A stretch of DNA of 49,510 nucleotides from Pseudomonadota bacterium (lineage in GTDB: Bacteria > Pseudomonadota > Gammaproteobacteria > Burkholderiales > Thiobacillaceae). Shown one piece after another: positions 18,021-27,547 of the stretch; the first letter of the stretch is position 1; every line of letters begins with the position of its first letter. Location: assembly GCA_021847835.1 (NCBI GenBank), contig JAJZPR010000009.1, positions 48,336 through 97,845 on the forward strand. The letters are read 5' to 3'. The position numbers and the translations under genes are program-made. Under the pieces are notes generated by a model. The model saw only the letters and a program-made list of their open reading frames with translations. It had not been told where the DNA came from and searched no databases.

Positions 18021-20149
18021 TGCTTACCCCCCGTGGAATCCTTGTAACCCGGCAATGTCACGCATACGCAGGCCCCTGCCCCCGGCAGGTTCTCCACTCG
18101 TATGCTTCCCTTGAGCTCTTCGACGATTTTTTTCACTATAGGCAAACCCAGTCCCGTGCCTTTCGGTTTGGTTGTGGCATACGGCTCGAACATTTTCGCC
18201 ATCATGCCTTCGGAAAACCCCGGCCCGTTGTCTGCAACCGTCATCCTTGCCCCGTCCTTGGCCGCCTCGGTACGTATGCTGATGCGGCCATCCGGCCGAT
18301 CGCCGAGTGCATCCTGCGCATTTTGCAACAGATTATGTATCACTTGGCGCATGAGTGTGGAGTCTCCTGCAACGAGGGGCAGATCCGGCGACAGGTCGGC
18401 CTGCATGACCGTGCTGTCATACAGGGACAGCACCTCGCGCACCAGGGCGTTCAGATCCAGCGCCGCGATCCTGGCGCTGGGCATGCGCGCGTAGCTGGCA
18501 AAGGCGTCCACCATGCCTTTCATGGCGCCTACCTGGTTGATGATGGTGTTGGTCGCGCGCGCCAGCATCTCGGCGTCATTGCCCTCCAGCTTGTCCTTCA
18601 GCTTGAACGACAGGCGTTCGGCGGAGAGCTGGATGGGAGTGAGCGGGTTCTTGATTTCGTGGGCCAGCCGCCGCGCCACTTCGCCCCAGGCGGCGTCGCG
18701 CTCGGCGCGGATGAGCTTGGTGACGTCGTCGAACACCAGGGTGTAGCCGCGCTGCACCTCGGCAGGGAGCTTGCTGCCGCGCACCAGCAGGATCTGCATG
18801 TGGCCGGGGCGCGGGAATTCCATCTGTGCCTGCCAGTCTTCGCCTTCCGCGGCAATGAAGCGCTCGGCCGCCTCTTCGCCGAATTTGCGCAGCGGCGTGT
18901 CCGCCTCGCCCCATTCGACCAGCGGCTTGCCGGACAGCGCTTCGGTGCTGGCTTCAAGGATGCGCTCGGTGGCGTCATTGACGGCGCGCACGCGCAGCCG
19001 ATGGTCCAGTGCGACCACGCCTGAAGAAAGATTGGCCAGCACGCTTTCCAGATAGGCCTTGGCCTGCTCGGTCTGCAGCTGATGGCGCTCGGCCTCGCCG
19101 CGGGCCTCGGACAACTGGCGCGTCATGTTGTTGAAGGACTGGATCAGCGCGCCCAGCTCGTCGCGGCTCCGCACGGATCGCATCTGCGAGAAATCGCCCT
19201 TGGCCACCGCGCGGGTGCCGCGCGCCAGCGTGCGCAGGGGCGCGCCCATGCGCTCCGACAGCAGATAGGAGAGCGCGATGGTCAGCAGCAGCGCCAGCAG
19301 CAGGGTCAGCGTGAGCGCCATGCCGTACATGCGCTTGAGCCCCAGGCGCGAGGCGGCGATTTCCTGGTAGTCGCGGTAGGCGCTCTGCACCGCCTCCGCA
19401 TCCTTGGCCAGGCTGGGCGGCACTGCGTGCAGCACTTGCAGCACGCGCGTCTCGCCGGCGAACGAGGTGCTGTAGACCGGTACCAGCACGCGCATGACCA
19501 GGCCTTTTCCCGGCAGATCGTCCACCCGGCTGTAGGCCTTTTCCTGCAATACCTGCCAGAGCAGGGCTCGTTCCGGGATTTCCGGCAGCAGGCCGGCCCT
19601 TTCGCCCGCCGCCGTCGCCACTACGCTGCCCTTGTCGTTGAACAGCGTGGCTTCGTTCACCGCCGCCTGCTCGCGCAGGGTGGACAGCATGGTGATGGTC
19701 GAGCCCGGGCCGGCGTCGGACAGGGCCAGGGCCATGCGTTCCGCTTTCCTGGTGAGGTCGGCGAGCAGGTCGTCCAGCGCCGCCTGCCCGAGGTTGACGC
19801 CGGAGCCGAGCGCGGTGTCGACGCGCACGTCGAACCAGGTCTCGATGCTGCGGTTGAGGAAGAACACCGAGGCGCCGAATACCACGGTCGCCGGCAGCAG
19901 GGCCACCAGCCCGAACCACAGCATCAGGCGGAAAGTCAGCTTGCTGCCGAAGACACCCGCGCGTATGCGCCGGCGCAGCAGCCACAGCTGCCAGCCCACC
20001 AGAACCAGCAGGGCAATCGCAATGACGGCGCCGACAATCAGCAGTGCCGGAAAGCTTTCCGTGAGCAGGGGGATGTCGCCGCTGGCCGGAAACAGCAAAG
20101 CCAGCACCGCCACGCCGAGTATGGCGGCGGTTGCCAGCAGGTAGCGCAT
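18017..20149 (-). CDS. NtrY-like membrane sensor histidine kinase
   Basis: A 710-aa kinase. About three membrane helices lie in the first ~110 residues, then an extracytoplasmic region. A further helix (MALTLTLLLALLLTIALSYL) is followed by HAMP (RTLARGTRAVAKGDFSQM) and a PAS domain (ANLSSGVVALDHRLRVRAVN). HisKA has phospho-acceptor H497 in RRLAHEIKNPLTP, and the ATPase domain has NLLQNAQDAL, DNGPGF and GTGLGLPIVKKIVEEL. This order is that of NtrY. The ATG at 20149 shares one base with the upstream stop; an upstream in-frame extension lies within the DUF4390 gene and is not used. The ligand is unknown. Confidence 0.92.
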   Translation of the reverse strand: MRYLLATAAILGVAVLALLFPASGDIPLLTESFPALLIVGAVIAIALLVLVGWQLWLLRRRIRAGVFGSKLTFRLMLWFGLVALLPATVVFGASVFFLNRSIETWFDVRVDTALGSGVNLGQAALDDLLADLTRKAERMALALSDAGPGSTITMLSTLREQAAVNEATLFNDKGSVVATAAGERAGLLPEIPERALLWQVLQEKAYSRVDDLPGKGLVMRVLVPVYSTSFAGETRVLQVLHAVPPSLAKDAEAVQSAYRDYQEIAASRLGLKRMYGMALTLTLLLALLLTIALSYLLSERMGAPLRTLARGTRAVAKGDFSQMRSVRSRDELGALIQSFNNMTRQLSEARGEAERHQLQTEQAKAYLESVLANLSSGVVALDHRLRVRAVNDATERILEASTEALSGKPLVEWGEADTPLRKFGEEAAERFIAAEGEDWQAQMEFPRPGHMQILLVRGSKLPAEVQRGYTLVFDDVTKLIRAERDAAWGEVARRLAHEIKNPLTPIQLSAERLSFKLKDKLEGNDAEMLARATNTIINQVGAMKGMVDAFASYARMPSARIAALDLNALVREVLSLYDSTVMQADLSPDLPLVAGDSTLMRQVIHNLLQNAQDALGDRPDGRISIRTEAAKDGARMTVADNGPGFSEGMMAKMFEPYATTKPKGTGLGLPIVKKIVEELKGSIRVENLPGAGACVCVTLPGYKDSTGGKQ

Positions 20150-20703
20150 CAGGGCGTGACTTCCCACTCGTGCCAGTCGCCTTCCACGTCCCATTTGCCG
20201 GAGGCCAGGGCGTTGATCTGCAGCGGTTTGGACAACTGCCCGACATCCAGCCGCATGCGCAATGCCGCCAGATAGGTGCGGCCGGGCTTGAGTGCCTTGC
20301 CGGGGTGGATCGCCTGGTTTTCGATGCGTCCTAGTTCCGCCAGTGCCGCGGGCAGGGTGTCATATGCCTTGAAGCCGTCCACGGTTTCCACCTGGTAGCG
20401 CCGGGTGAGCGGGCTGTAGTTCAGGCGTCCGATGCGGCTGACCACCGCAAGATCCTCGTTGAACCACCACCAGCGCACGCGCTGGATTCGGGCCTCGGTC
20501 ACGAAATGCAGCGGAATGCCTTTTTTCAGCGCCTCTTCCTGCGTGCGATTGAGCCGCACGTTCAGTGACGCGTTCAGCACCCACTCGTCACCGCTCGGCT
20601 GCAGCGTTGCGTACAGCACCGTGACCGCATCGTCCGCGTCTGCCCGCTGCACCGGCATGGCGGCAAGCGCCAGGCAAAACAGGAGGAGGAAACAGCGGCC
20701 CAC
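20149..20703 (-). CDS. DUF4390 family exported protein
   Basis: A 184-aa protein of unknown function. It has a clear signal peptide (GRCFLLLFCLALAAMPVQRADA) with probable cleavage after ADA. The mature part is beta-rich, with the family features LNASLNVRLNRTQEEALKKG, VRWWWFNEDLAVVSR and YSPLTRRYQV. The start is taken as GTG 20703, 7 bases after the rsmB stop, because it begins right at the signal peptide. An ATG at 20748 inside rsmB is the alternative. The gene always sits between rsmB and the NtrY-type kinase in this gene order, so a periplasmic input to the kinase is possible but unproven. Confidence 0.8.
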   Translation of the reverse strand: MGRCFLLLFCLALAAMPVQRADADDAVTVLYATLQPSGDEWVLNASLNVRLNRTQEEALKKGIPLHFVTEARIQRVRWWWFNEDLAVVSRIGRLNYSPLTRRYQVETVDGFKAYDTLPAALAELGRIENQAIHPGKALKPGRTYLAALRMRLDVGQLSKPLQINALASGKWDVEGDWHEWEVTP

Positions 20704-20710
20704 GGAAAGC

Positions 20711-21994
20711 CTATGCCGCAGCCTTGCCGGCGCGCCCAAGCAGGGCATAGTAGAAGCCGTCGTGATTTTCATCTGGCAAAAGTTGTCCGTTCCCCAGTTC
20801 CGGCGGCAGGGCCAGCAGGCTTGCGTCGGCATGGCGCGCCAAGAAAGATTCCATCTGTTGCGAGTTTTCCTCGGGGAAGATGGAACAGGTCGCATAGAGC
20901 AATTTACCACCGGGCGCCAGCATCTGCCAGAGCGCATCCAGAATCACGGCTTGCTGGGCGGCAAATTTGGCGATGTCCTGCGGTCTTCTCAGCCACTTGA
21001 TGTCGGGGTTGCGCCGCACCACGCCGGAAGCGGAGCAGGGCACGTCGGCCAGGATACGGTCGAACGGCCGCCCGTCCCACCAGCCTTGCGGCCGTGCGGC
21101 ATCGCCGACGCGCAATTCCGCGGCAAGGCCCAGGCGGTCGAGATTTTGCCGCACGCGGGAAAGGCGTGCCTCGTCCGCGTCCAGCGCCAGCAGGTCGGCC
21201 TGTGCCAGTTCCAGTATGTGGCCGGTCTTGCCGCCCGGCGCGGCACAGGCATCGAGCACGCGCATGCCGTCCTGCACATCGAGCAGGGGCGCCGCCCATT
21301 GCGCGCCGGCATCCTGCACCGAAACCCGGCCCTCGGCAAAACCCGGCAGCTTGTCCACGGCAACCGGCTTTTCCAGGGTCAGCGCCGACGCGCCGGTCTG
21401 TCGGCAGCCCTGGCCGCTGTCCTGCAACTCCGCGCGGCAGGCCTCGATGCCGGTCTTCCTGCGGTTGACGCGCAGCGTCATGGGCGGATGCAGCTGGCTG
21501 GCGGCGAGGATGTCTTCCCACTGCATGGGGTAGGCCTGGCGGAGTTTTCCCACCCACCATGCCGGAAAGTTGGTGCGGCCTTCCGTGCTGTCTTGCGCCG
21601 CCGCCAGCAGATCCTCGCGCTGCCGCATGAAATTGCGCAGCACCGCATTGACCAGGCCCTTCAGATGGCTCGGCGCGGACCTTACCGCGTTGTCCACCGC
21701 CGCATAGGGCGCTTCCTGCGTGTAGGCCAGCAGATACAGCGCGGCCAGCAGCAGGGCGTGGGTGTAGGAATCGTCCAGCGGCTTTTTCAGAAGCTGCGAC
21801 AGCACTGCCTCCAGCGTGCCCCTGTAGCGCAGCGCGCCGTAGGCCATGTCGAGTACCGCACCGCGCCTGGACGGGTTCAGCGCGGCCGTTTCCAGGGCCT
21901 GGGTGAGCGTGCGGCCCTGCAGGACTTTGGAAATGACATCGGCGGCCAGCGCCGCCGACGCTTTGGAGGCGCTGCCGCGAGGCTCATGCGCCAC
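20711..21994 (-). CDS. rsmB: 16S rRNA (cytosine-967-C5)-methyltransferase RsmB
   Basis: Methylates C967 of 16S rRNA using SAM. The 427-aa protein has an N-terminal NusB-like helical domain (~1-135) for RNA binding and a C-terminal Rossmann methyltransferase. The SAM motif [10 protein letters not shown] is at 248-257. C320 lies in DVPCSASG and the nucleophile-type C370 in LLYATCS. The arrangement matches E. coli RsmB (Fmu). The start overlaps the htpX stop by 11 bases. It sits in the def-fmt-htpX-rsmB run. Confidence 0.96.
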   Translation of the reverse strand: MAHEPRGSASKASAALAADVISKVLQGRTLTQALETAALNPSRRGAVLDMAYGALRYRGTLEAVLSQLLKKPLDDSYTHALLLAALYLLAYTQEAPYAAVDNAVRSAPSHLKGLVNAVLRNFMRQREDLLAAAQDSTEGRTNFPAWWVGKLRQAYPMQWEDILAASQLHPPMTLRVNRRKTGIEACRAELQDSGQGCRQTGASALTLEKPVAVDKLPGFAEGRVSVQDAGAQWAAPLLDVQDGMRVLDACAAPGGKTGHILELAQADLLALDADEARLSRVRQNLDRLGLAAELRVGDAARPQGWWDGRPFDRILADVPCSASGVVRRNPDIKWLRRPQDIAKFAAQQAVILDALWQMLAPGGKLLYATCSIFPEENSQQMESFLARHADASLLALPPELGNGQLLPDENHDGFYYALLGRAGKAAA

Positions 21995-22826
21995 GCGCGA
22001 TCGCCAGCAGCTTCGTCACCCGCTCTTCGGTCGAGGGATGGGTGGAGAACAGGCTCTTGATGCCGTCGCCCGAAAGCGGGTTGATGATCATCATCTGCGC
22101 GGTTTCCGGGTGCGCCTCCGCCACCGGCATGGGCAGGCCCCTGGCATAGGCCTCGATCTTTCTCAGCGCCGAGGCCAGCGCCTCGGGGTCGCGCGAGATT
22201 TCGGCGCCGCCGGCGTCGGCGCCGAATTCGCGGCTGCGAGAAATCGCCATCTGGATCAGCATGGCGGCGATCGGCGCGATGATCATCACCGCCAGCGCCA
22301 CCGCCGGATGCGGACGATCCTCGCCGCGGCCGCCGAAGAACATGGCGAAGTTGGCCAGCATGGAAATGGCGCCCGCCACCGTCGCGCTCATGGTGGAAAT
22401 GAGGATGTCGCGGTTCTTGATGTGCGCGAGTTCGTGCGCCATCACCCCGCGCAGTTCGCGCTCGGACAGGATCTGCATGATGCCGGTGGTCGCGGCCACC
22501 GCGGCGTGCTCGGGATTGCGGCCGGTGGCGAAGGCGTTGGGCTGGGCCTGGTCGATGATGTAGACGCGCGGCATGGGCAGGCCGGCATTGGCCGCCAGCT
22601 CGCGCACGATGGCGTGGTAGCGGCCGCCGCTCTGCGCGTCCACCTCCCGCGCGTTGTACATGCGCAGCACCATCTTGTCCGAGTTCCAGTAGGCGAACAC
22701 GTTCATGCCGGCGCCGATCAGGAGCGCGATCAGCATGCCCTGCGCGCCGCCCAGCAGCATGCCCGCCGCGCCGAACAGGGCGACGATGCCGGCCATGAGG
22801 ATGGAAGTCTTGAGCCAGTTGAACAT
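21984..22826 (-). CDS. htpX: Membrane zinc metalloprotease HtpX
   Basis: Inner-membrane quality-control protease, 280 aa. Two N-terminal membrane helices (about 5-25 and 28-47) precede the catalytic site HELAH (H131, E132, H135), and the third ligand region is [12 protein letters not shown]. Two more hydrophobic segments follow the active site, as usual. It is in the minus-strand run between fmt and rsmB, 66 bases after the fmt stop. Confidence 0.96.
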   Translation of the reverse strand: MFNWLKTSILMAGIVALFGAAGMLLGGAQGMLIALLIGAGMNVFAYWNSDKMVLRMYNAREVDAQSGGRYHAIVRELAANAGLPMPRVYIIDQAQPNAFATGRNPEHAAVAATTGIMQILSERELRGVMAHELAHIKNRDILISTMSATVAGAISMLANFAMFFGGRGEDRPHPAVALAVMIIAPIAAMLIQMAISRSREFGADAGGAEISRDPEALASALRKIEAYARGLPMPVAEAHPETAQMMIINPLSGDGIKSLFSTHPSTEERVTKLLAIARGA

Positions 22827-22892
22827 AATCTTTGGATACTCCTTAGAAACAGCTTCAAACCAGCACTTTAGATGCGGGTTCCGGCAAAAAAT

Positions 22893-23813
22893 TCAATCAC
22901 TTAACAGGGTGCCCGGCGTGATTTTCATGCCGGCCAGGAATGCCGCCGCATCCATGCGCCTGGCGCCGGCTTTTTGCAGTTCGATCAGCCTGAGCGCATT
23001 CTCGCCACAGGCCACCACCAGCCGGCCCGCGGCTGCTTCCAGGACCTCCCCGGGCCGGCCCTTGCCCGGCACGACTTGCGCCTGCCAGATTTTCAGCGGC
23101 TCGCCGTTGAATGGCGTCCACGCCCCCGGCACCGGATTGAAGGCGCGTATCCTGCGCGCCAGCACTTCTGCCGGCAGCGTCCAGTCCAGGCGAGCCTCTT
23201 CCTTGGAAAGCTTTGCGGCGTAAGTGACTCCTTGCTCCGGTTGCGGCATAGGCTTCAACTCGTTCAGCTTGTCCAGCGCCTCGACGATGGCCTGCGCGCC
23301 CAGTTCGGCGAGCTTGTCGTGCAGGCTGGCGCCGGTGTCGGTTTCGATGATCGGCAGGCGCTTTTCCAGCAGCACGGGGCCGGTATCCAGGCCGGCCTCC
23401 ATTTGCATGATGCCGATGCCGGTGTCGGCATCGCCCGCCTCGATGGCGCGCTGGATGGGCGCGGCGCCGCGCCAGCGCGGCAGCAGGGAAGCGTGGATGT
23501 TGAGGCAGCCGCGCGCGGGGAGATCCAGCACCGCCTGCGGCAGGATGAGTCCATACGCCACTACCACCATGACCTCGGCCTGTGCCGCTTTTATGGGCTC
23601 GTGGGTGGCCGGATCCTTGAGGCTGGCCGGCTGATGGACCGGGATGCCGCGCTTTTCCGCTTCCTGCTTGACCGGGCTGGGGGTGGGCTTCATGCCGCGC
23701 CCGCTGGGGCGGTCGGGCTGGGTCAGCACCAGCGCCACATCGTGACCGGCATTGCTGATGGCCGCCAGGGCGACCCGCGCGAATTCGGGCGTGCCCGCAA
23801 AAATGAGTTTCAT
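22893..23813 (-). CDS. fmt: Methionyl-tRNA formyltransferase
   Basis: Formylates initiator Met-tRNA using 10-formyl-THF, 306 aa. It begins [12 protein letters not shown]. The catalytic triad is visible as N105, H107 (LNIHASLLPRWRGAAPIQ) and D143 (AGLDTGP). The C-terminal OB-like domain contains RAFNPVPGAWT. The ATG shares a base with the def stop (TGATG). A longer in-frame extension overlaps def and is rejected. It is paired with def as in most bacteria. Confidence 0.97.
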   Translation of the reverse strand: MKLIFAGTPEFARVALAAISNAGHDVALVLTQPDRPSGRGMKPTPSPVKQEAEKRGIPVHQPASLKDPATHEPIKAAQAEVMVVVAYGLILPQAVLDLPARGCLNIHASLLPRWRGAAPIQRAIEAGDADTGIGIMQMEAGLDTGPVLLEKRLPIIETDTGASLHDKLAELGAQAIVEALDKLNELKPMPQPEQGVTYAAKLSKEEARLDWTLPAEVLARRIRAFNPVPGAWTPFNGEPLKIWQAQVVPGKGRPGEVLEAAAGRLVVACGENALRLIELQKAGARRMDAAAFLAGMKITPGTLLSD

Positions 23814-24346
23814 CAGAGAGCCGGCTGACGCTCGGCGTGGACCTGCTTGTGCTCGCGCTCCTGCTTGACGAGCTTGGTCTTGATGCGCACCTGCTTCAGG
23901 CGCGAAAGATATTCCACGAACACCCGGCCCATGAGGTGATCCATCTCGTGCTGCACGCACACGGCCAGAAGCCCTTCAGCGTCGAACTCGCAGGGCTCGC
24001 CGTCGCGGTTCAGGGCGCGCACGCGGATTTTCTCGGCGCGTCGCACCTTGTCGTAGATGCCCGGCACCGACAGGCAGCCTTCTTCCCATTCGACGTCGCC
24101 GGATTTGCTGATGATTTCCGGATTGATCAGCACGCGCAGGTCGCTTTTGTCTTCGGAAATGTCGATCACGATGACGCGTTCGTGCGCGTCGACCTGGGTG
24201 GCCGCCAGGCCGATGCCGGGCGCGGCGTACATGGTCTCGGCCATGTCGTCGACCAGCTTGCGGATGCGTTCGTCCACGGCCTGCACCGGCTTGGCCACGG
24301 TGTGCAGGCGGGGGTCGGGGTAGCGGAGGATGTTAAGCTTGGCCAT
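23813..24346 (-). CDS. def: Peptide deformylase
   Basis: Metalloenzyme that removes the formyl group from new proteins, 177 aa. All three motifs are present: GIGLAAT (44-50), EEGCLSVP with metal ligand C91, and QHEMDHLMG with H133, E134 and H137. It is the first gene of the long minus-strand run, divergent from the LysM gene across 131 bp that must hold both promoters. Confidence 0.97.
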   Translation of the reverse strand: MAKLNILRYPDPRLHTVAKPVQAVDERIRKLVDDMAETMYAAPGIGLAATQVDAHERVIVIDISEDKSDLRVLINPEIISKSGDVEWEEGCLSVPGIYDKVRRAEKIRVRALNRDGEPCEFDAEGLLAVCVQHEMDHLMGRVFVEYLSRLKQVRIKTKLVKQEREHKQVHAERQPAL

Positions 24347-24477
24347 AAAAAAATCGTGTGCTTGCAGGGGCTTGATCGCAGACTTTCAGGGAAAATCCGA
24401 ACAAATGCTAAATTCCTGCCGGGATTGTCCGTAAACGCAACAGTAGCTTTTCCACGAAAATTAGACAAGGTCTAAAC

Positions 24478-25680
24478 ATGCGCAACCTGCTGTCAGCCCT
24501 GATTTTATCCGCTCTTGCCCTGTCTTTGCCCGTGCGGGCGGACAAACTGGAAATCCAGGAAAACGCCCCGGACCGTTATGTCGTGGTCAAGGGCGACACC
24601 CTCTGGGACATTTCCGGAAAATTCCTGAAAACGCCCTGGCGCTGGCCGGAAATCTGGCAACTCAACAAGGAATCCATCAAAAACCCGCACCTGATCTACC
24701 CCGGTGACATTGTCGTGCTCGACCGTTCCGGCGCCCAGCCCACCCTGCGCCTGCTCAAGGGCGAAGGCCACGGCCTGGAGACGGTAAAACTGTCGCCCAC
24801 GGCGCACGAGGAAAAAATCGAGAGCGGGGCCATTCCCACCATTCCCATTTCCGCCATCCATGCCTTCCTGTCGCAGCCGCGCGTGGTGTCCGCGGGCGCC
24901 CTGGATGACGCGCCCTTCATCCTGGGCAGCAACGACGAGCGCGTGATTTTCGCCAAGGGCGACGATGCCTACGCCACCGGCGGTCCGGCCAATGTCACGC
25001 GCTGGAACATCCTGCGCCCCGGCAAGGCCCTGAAGGACCCGGAAACCGGCGAGGTGCTGGGCTACGAAGTCGAATACGTGGGCGATGCAAAGACGGTCTC
25101 GCCCGGCGCGCCGCAGAAGATCCGCATCACGCGCACCGCCCAGGAGGCGCTGGCCAAGGACAAGCTGCTGCCGGCAGTGGACAGCGACGCCTTCGAATAC
25201 GTGCCGCGCGCGCCGGAAACGCCTGTCAGCGGCCGCATCATTTCCGCCTATGGCGGGGTGTCCGACACGGGGCGCCACCAGACCGTGGTGCTGAACCGCG
25301 GCGCCGATCACGGCCTTGCTCCCGGCCACGTGCTGGCGATCTACCACACCGGCAACACCGTCCAGCTCAGCAAGACGGAACTGGAGAAAATGACCTGGCT
25401 GGCCTCGCGCAACACCGCCATTCCCGACGGCGGCGCCTGGCTCTACAGCGACGTGCGCTGCCTCAAGGACAGCAGCAGCAAGCTGACCTACGACCAGGCC
25501 GCCGACCTCAAGGCCGTGACCCGCGTAGGCTGTCTGGAGCAGGACGAAAGCAAGGTCAAGCTGCCGGATGCGCGCATCGGACTGGTCATGGTCTATCGCG
25601 TGTACGACAAGGTTTCCTATGCCCTGGTCATGGAATCCGATGGCCCGGTCTTCCTGCTCGACACGGTGAAAAACCCCTGA
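24478..25680 (+). CDS. Exported LysM-domain peptidoglycan-binding protein
   Basis: A 400-aa secreted protein. A signal peptide of about 22 residues (RNLLSALILSALALSLPVRA) is followed directly by one LysM domain: YVVVKGDTLWDISGKFL, WPEIWQLNKESIKNP and IYPGDIVVL. The remaining ~320 residues have no catalytic motif that I recognise. Related genes stand upstream of dprA, smg and topA in many betaproteobacteria. A role in the cell wall is inferred from LysM only. A UUCG-loop terminator lies 40 bases downstream. Confidence 0.88.
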   Translation: MRNLLSALILSALALSLPVRADKLEIQENAPDRYVVVKGDTLWDISGKFLKTPWRWPEIWQLNKESIKNPHLIYPGDIVVLDRSGAQPTLRLLKGEGHGLETVKLSPTAHEEKIESGAIPTIPISAIHAFLSQPRVVSAGALDDAPFILGSNDERVIFAKGDDAYATGGPANVTRWNILRPGKALKDPETGEVLGYEVEYVGDAKTVSPGAPQKIRITRTAQEALAKDKLLPAVDSDAFEYVPRAPETPVSGRIISAYGGVSDTGRHQTVVLNRGADHGLAPGHVLAIYHTGNTVQLSKTELEKMTWLASRNTAIPDGGAWLYSDVRCLKDSSSKLTYDQAADLKAVTRVGCLEQDESKVKLPDARIGLVMVYRVYDKVSYALVMESDGPVFLLDTVKNP

Positions 25681-25720
25681 GCCGCGCTTGTGCGGGTTGC
25701 CGTGAATGACGTTACACTGC

Positions 25721-25750
25721 AACCGCCCTTCGGGGCGGTTTTTCTTTTTT
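25721..25750 (+). terminator. Intrinsic terminator after the LysM gene
   Basis: AACCGCCC / GGGCGGTT stem with a TTCG tetraloop (25729-25732), followed by TTTCTTTTTT. Confidence 0.92.
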
Positions 25751-25778
25751 CGGACGACGGCGGATCGGGGAGGGGGAT

Positions 25779-26375
25779 ATGAATCAGGAACTGGAAAAGG
25801 CGCGCGATCTCACGCAAATCGTGTACTTTCTGTACGCCGCTTCCATCATCATCGGCGTCACTGCAATCGTCGCCGTCATCATCAACCATCTCAAGCGCGA
25901 CGAGGTCGCGGGCACCTGGCCAGCAGCCAGTCGGACTTATTTCACCCCTGCGTTGTGGGTGAAAAAGTCCGAGTGCAAGGCGCGAGGAGCGCGGTTTGGT
26001 AATCCAAATAAGCAACGAGCAACGCCGCAATCGGGCTTTTTCACCCGCAACCCGGAGGGCCAAGGCGATTTGGGCGCATTGCTTTGTCGCGGACCGCTTG
26101 TTGTGGGCGGCACAACGGCGCGTCCCGCTTCGCGCACTGCATCCCAAATCGCCTTGGCGCAGGGGCGAAATAAGTCCGACTGGCTGCCGAGCCATTTCCG
26201 CTGGCAGATGCGCACCTTCTGGTTCGCCCTGATGTGGGGCGCCATCGGCATGCTGACCTGGATTGTCGGCATCGGCATCGTGATCTGGATTGCCGCCGGC
26301 ATCTGGGCCATCTACCGCATCGTCAAGGGCATGCTGAACTTCTACGACGGCAAGCCCATGTACCAGGGCGCCTGA
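25779..26375 (+). CDS. Small inner-membrane protein interrupted in frame by a fold-back element
   Basis: A 198-aa open frame. Residues 1-47 (MNQELEKARDLTQIVYFLYA, then a membrane helix ending IINHLKRDEVAGTW) and 136-198 (WLPSHFRWQMRTFW, two membrane helices, YRIVKGMLNFYDGKPMY) together match a ~110-aa three-helix membrane protein resembling the DUF4870-like group. Residues 48-135 are non-hydrophobic, rich in G, R and A, and encoded entirely by an inserted element. The insertion is 88 codons long, so the frame survives. Whether the protein still folds is open; it may be a pseudogene in practice. GGAG stands before the ATG. Confidence 0.75.
   Translation: MNQELEKARDLTQIVYFLYAASIIIGVTAIVAVIINHLKRDEVAGTWPAASRTYFTPALWVKKSECKARGARFGNPNKQRATPQSGFFTRNPEGQGDLGALLCRGPLVVGGTTARPASRTASQIALAQGRNKSDWLPSHFRWQMRTFWFALMWGAIGMLTWIVGIGIVIWIAAGIWAIYRIVKGMLNFYDGKPMYQGA
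25921..26184. mobile_element. MITE-like fold-back element (264 bp incl. one target copy)
   Basis: Terminal inverted repeats of 28 bp, at 25925-25952 and 26158-26185, differ at one position (left end AGCCAGTCGGACTTATTTC). Two internal inverted repeats lie inside: 25957-25982 against 26023-26046, and a perfect 15-mer at 26060-26074 against 26143-26157. CTGGC at 25916-25920 recurs at 26180-26184, as a 5-bp target duplication would. Joining the flanks restores ACCTGG-CTGCCGAGCCAT, encoding TWLPSH. No transposase is encoded. Confidence 0.82.
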
Positions 26376-26380
26376 GCACC

Positions 26381-27451
26381 GTGCGGGACAGTCAGGCCTG
26401 GCTGAAGCTCGCGCTCGTCCCCGGCATCGGCGACGGCGCGCTGCGGCGGCTGATCGAGGCTTTCGGCGTTCCGGAAGCGGCGCTTGCCGCCTCCCGCGCC
26501 CAGCTTGCCGGGCACTTGCGCGCAAAACAGATCGACGCCCTCATGGCCGGGCCGGATGCCGCCTTGCTGGCGGACAGCCTGGGCTGGCTGGGCGAACCCG
26601 GCCATCATCTCCTCACCTGGCTGGACGAGGATTATCCGCAACAGCTGCGCGAAATGGCTGACCCGCCCATGCTGCTGTATGCAAAGGGCCGGCGCGAACT
26701 GCTGGCGCGGAATTGCCTGGCCATCGTCGGCTCGCGCTCCGCCACGCCTCAGGGTGAGGCCAATGCCGAGGCCTTCGCGCAGGTTTTGTCCGCAGCCGGC
26801 ATCACCATCGTCAGCGGCCTGGCGCTGGGCATCGACGCGGCCGCGCACCGCGGCGGCCTCAAGGGCGCCGGCTCCACCATCGCCGTGGTCGGCACCGGCC
26901 TGGACCGCGTCTACCCGGCGCGCAACAAGGCGCTGGCGCATGAAATCGCCGAAAAGGGCCTGCTCCTGTCCGAGTTTCCGCTTGGCACGATTTCCGCGCC
27001 CGGCCATTTTCCCAAGCGCAACCGCATCATTTCGGGGCTGTCGCACGCCGTGCTGGTGGTGGAAGCCGCGCTCAATTCCGGCTCGCTCATTACCGCCAAA
27101 CTGGCGCTGGAGCAGGGGCGCGAAGTCATGGCCATCCCCGGCTCCATTCATTCGCCGCTGTCCAAGGGCTGCCATGCCCTGATCAAGCAGGGCGCCAAGC
27201 TGGTGGAATCCGCGCAGGACATCGTGGAGGAACTGGCCTGGCCGGCCATGCCGGCGGGCGTCGCCATGCCGGGAGGAGGGGCCCATGAAACCGAGCCCCT
27301 TTTGCAACATCTGGGCTTCGATCCGGTCAGCCTTGACCAGCTGTCGGAACGCTGCGGGTTGACGGTGGAAGCGCTTTCGGCGAAGCTGTTGACGCTCGAA
27401 CTGGAAGGCTTGGTAACCCAGCTTCCGGGGGGACGCTACCAACGACTGTAA
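26381..27451 (+). CDS. dprA: DNA-processing protein DprA (Smf)
   Basis: Loads RecA on incoming single-stranded DNA during transformation, 356 aa. The Rossmann-like DprA core is clear: LAIVGSRSATPQGEANAEAF, VSGLALGIDAAAHRGGL, GTGLDRVYPARNKALA, SEFPLGT and FPKRNRIISGLS. The C-terminal winged-helix (DprA_WH) spans about residues 300-356 and ends LVTQLPGGRYQR. The GTG at 26381 is the best start: it comes 5 bases after the previous stop and begins RDSQAWLKLALVPGIG, the usual N-terminus. No other competence genes are present in the window. Confidence 0.95.
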   Translation: MRDSQAWLKLALVPGIGDGALRRLIEAFGVPEAALAASRAQLAGHLRAKQIDALMAGPDAALLADSLGWLGEPGHHLLTWLDEDYPQQLREMADPPMLLYAKGRRELLARNCLAIVGSRSATPQGEANAEAFAQVLSAAGITIVSGLALGIDAAAHRGGLKGAGSTIAVVGTGLDRVYPARNKALAHEIAEKGLLLSEFPLGTISAPGHFPKRNRIISGLSHAVLVVEAALNSGSLITAKLALEQGREVMAIPGSIHSPLSKGCHALIKQGAKLVESAQDIVEELAWPAMPAGVAMPGGGAHETEPLLQHLGFDPVSLDQLSERCGLTVEALSAKLLTLELEGLVTQLPGGRYQRL

Positions 27452-27455
27452 AATC

Positions 27456-27538
27456 GTGAGGAGTTAGGAGTGAGGCGTGAGGCGTGCAAACCAAGGGGTT
27501 TGTCCTTTGCTCCTCAGTCCTCACGCCTTACTCCTGAC
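27456..27538. repeat. Intergenic inverted repeat, TGAGGAGTTAGGAGTGAGG class
   Basis: A purine-rich arm of short GAGGAGT/GAGGCGT tandem units at 27456-27487 pairs with a pyrimidine-rich arm at 27510-27538 (TCCTCACGCCTTACTCC). The loop is about 22 bases. It fills the dprA-smg gap and has no T-run. Confidence 0.75.
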
Positions 27539-27547
27539 TAAAACCCG

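Noticed and set aside
15195-18047. A 950-codon open frame on the plus strand over trkA and the NtrX-like gene
   Set aside because: It is the antisense shadow of two clear genes in GC-rich DNA. Its translation is low-complexity, rich in H, D, V and A, with no domain.
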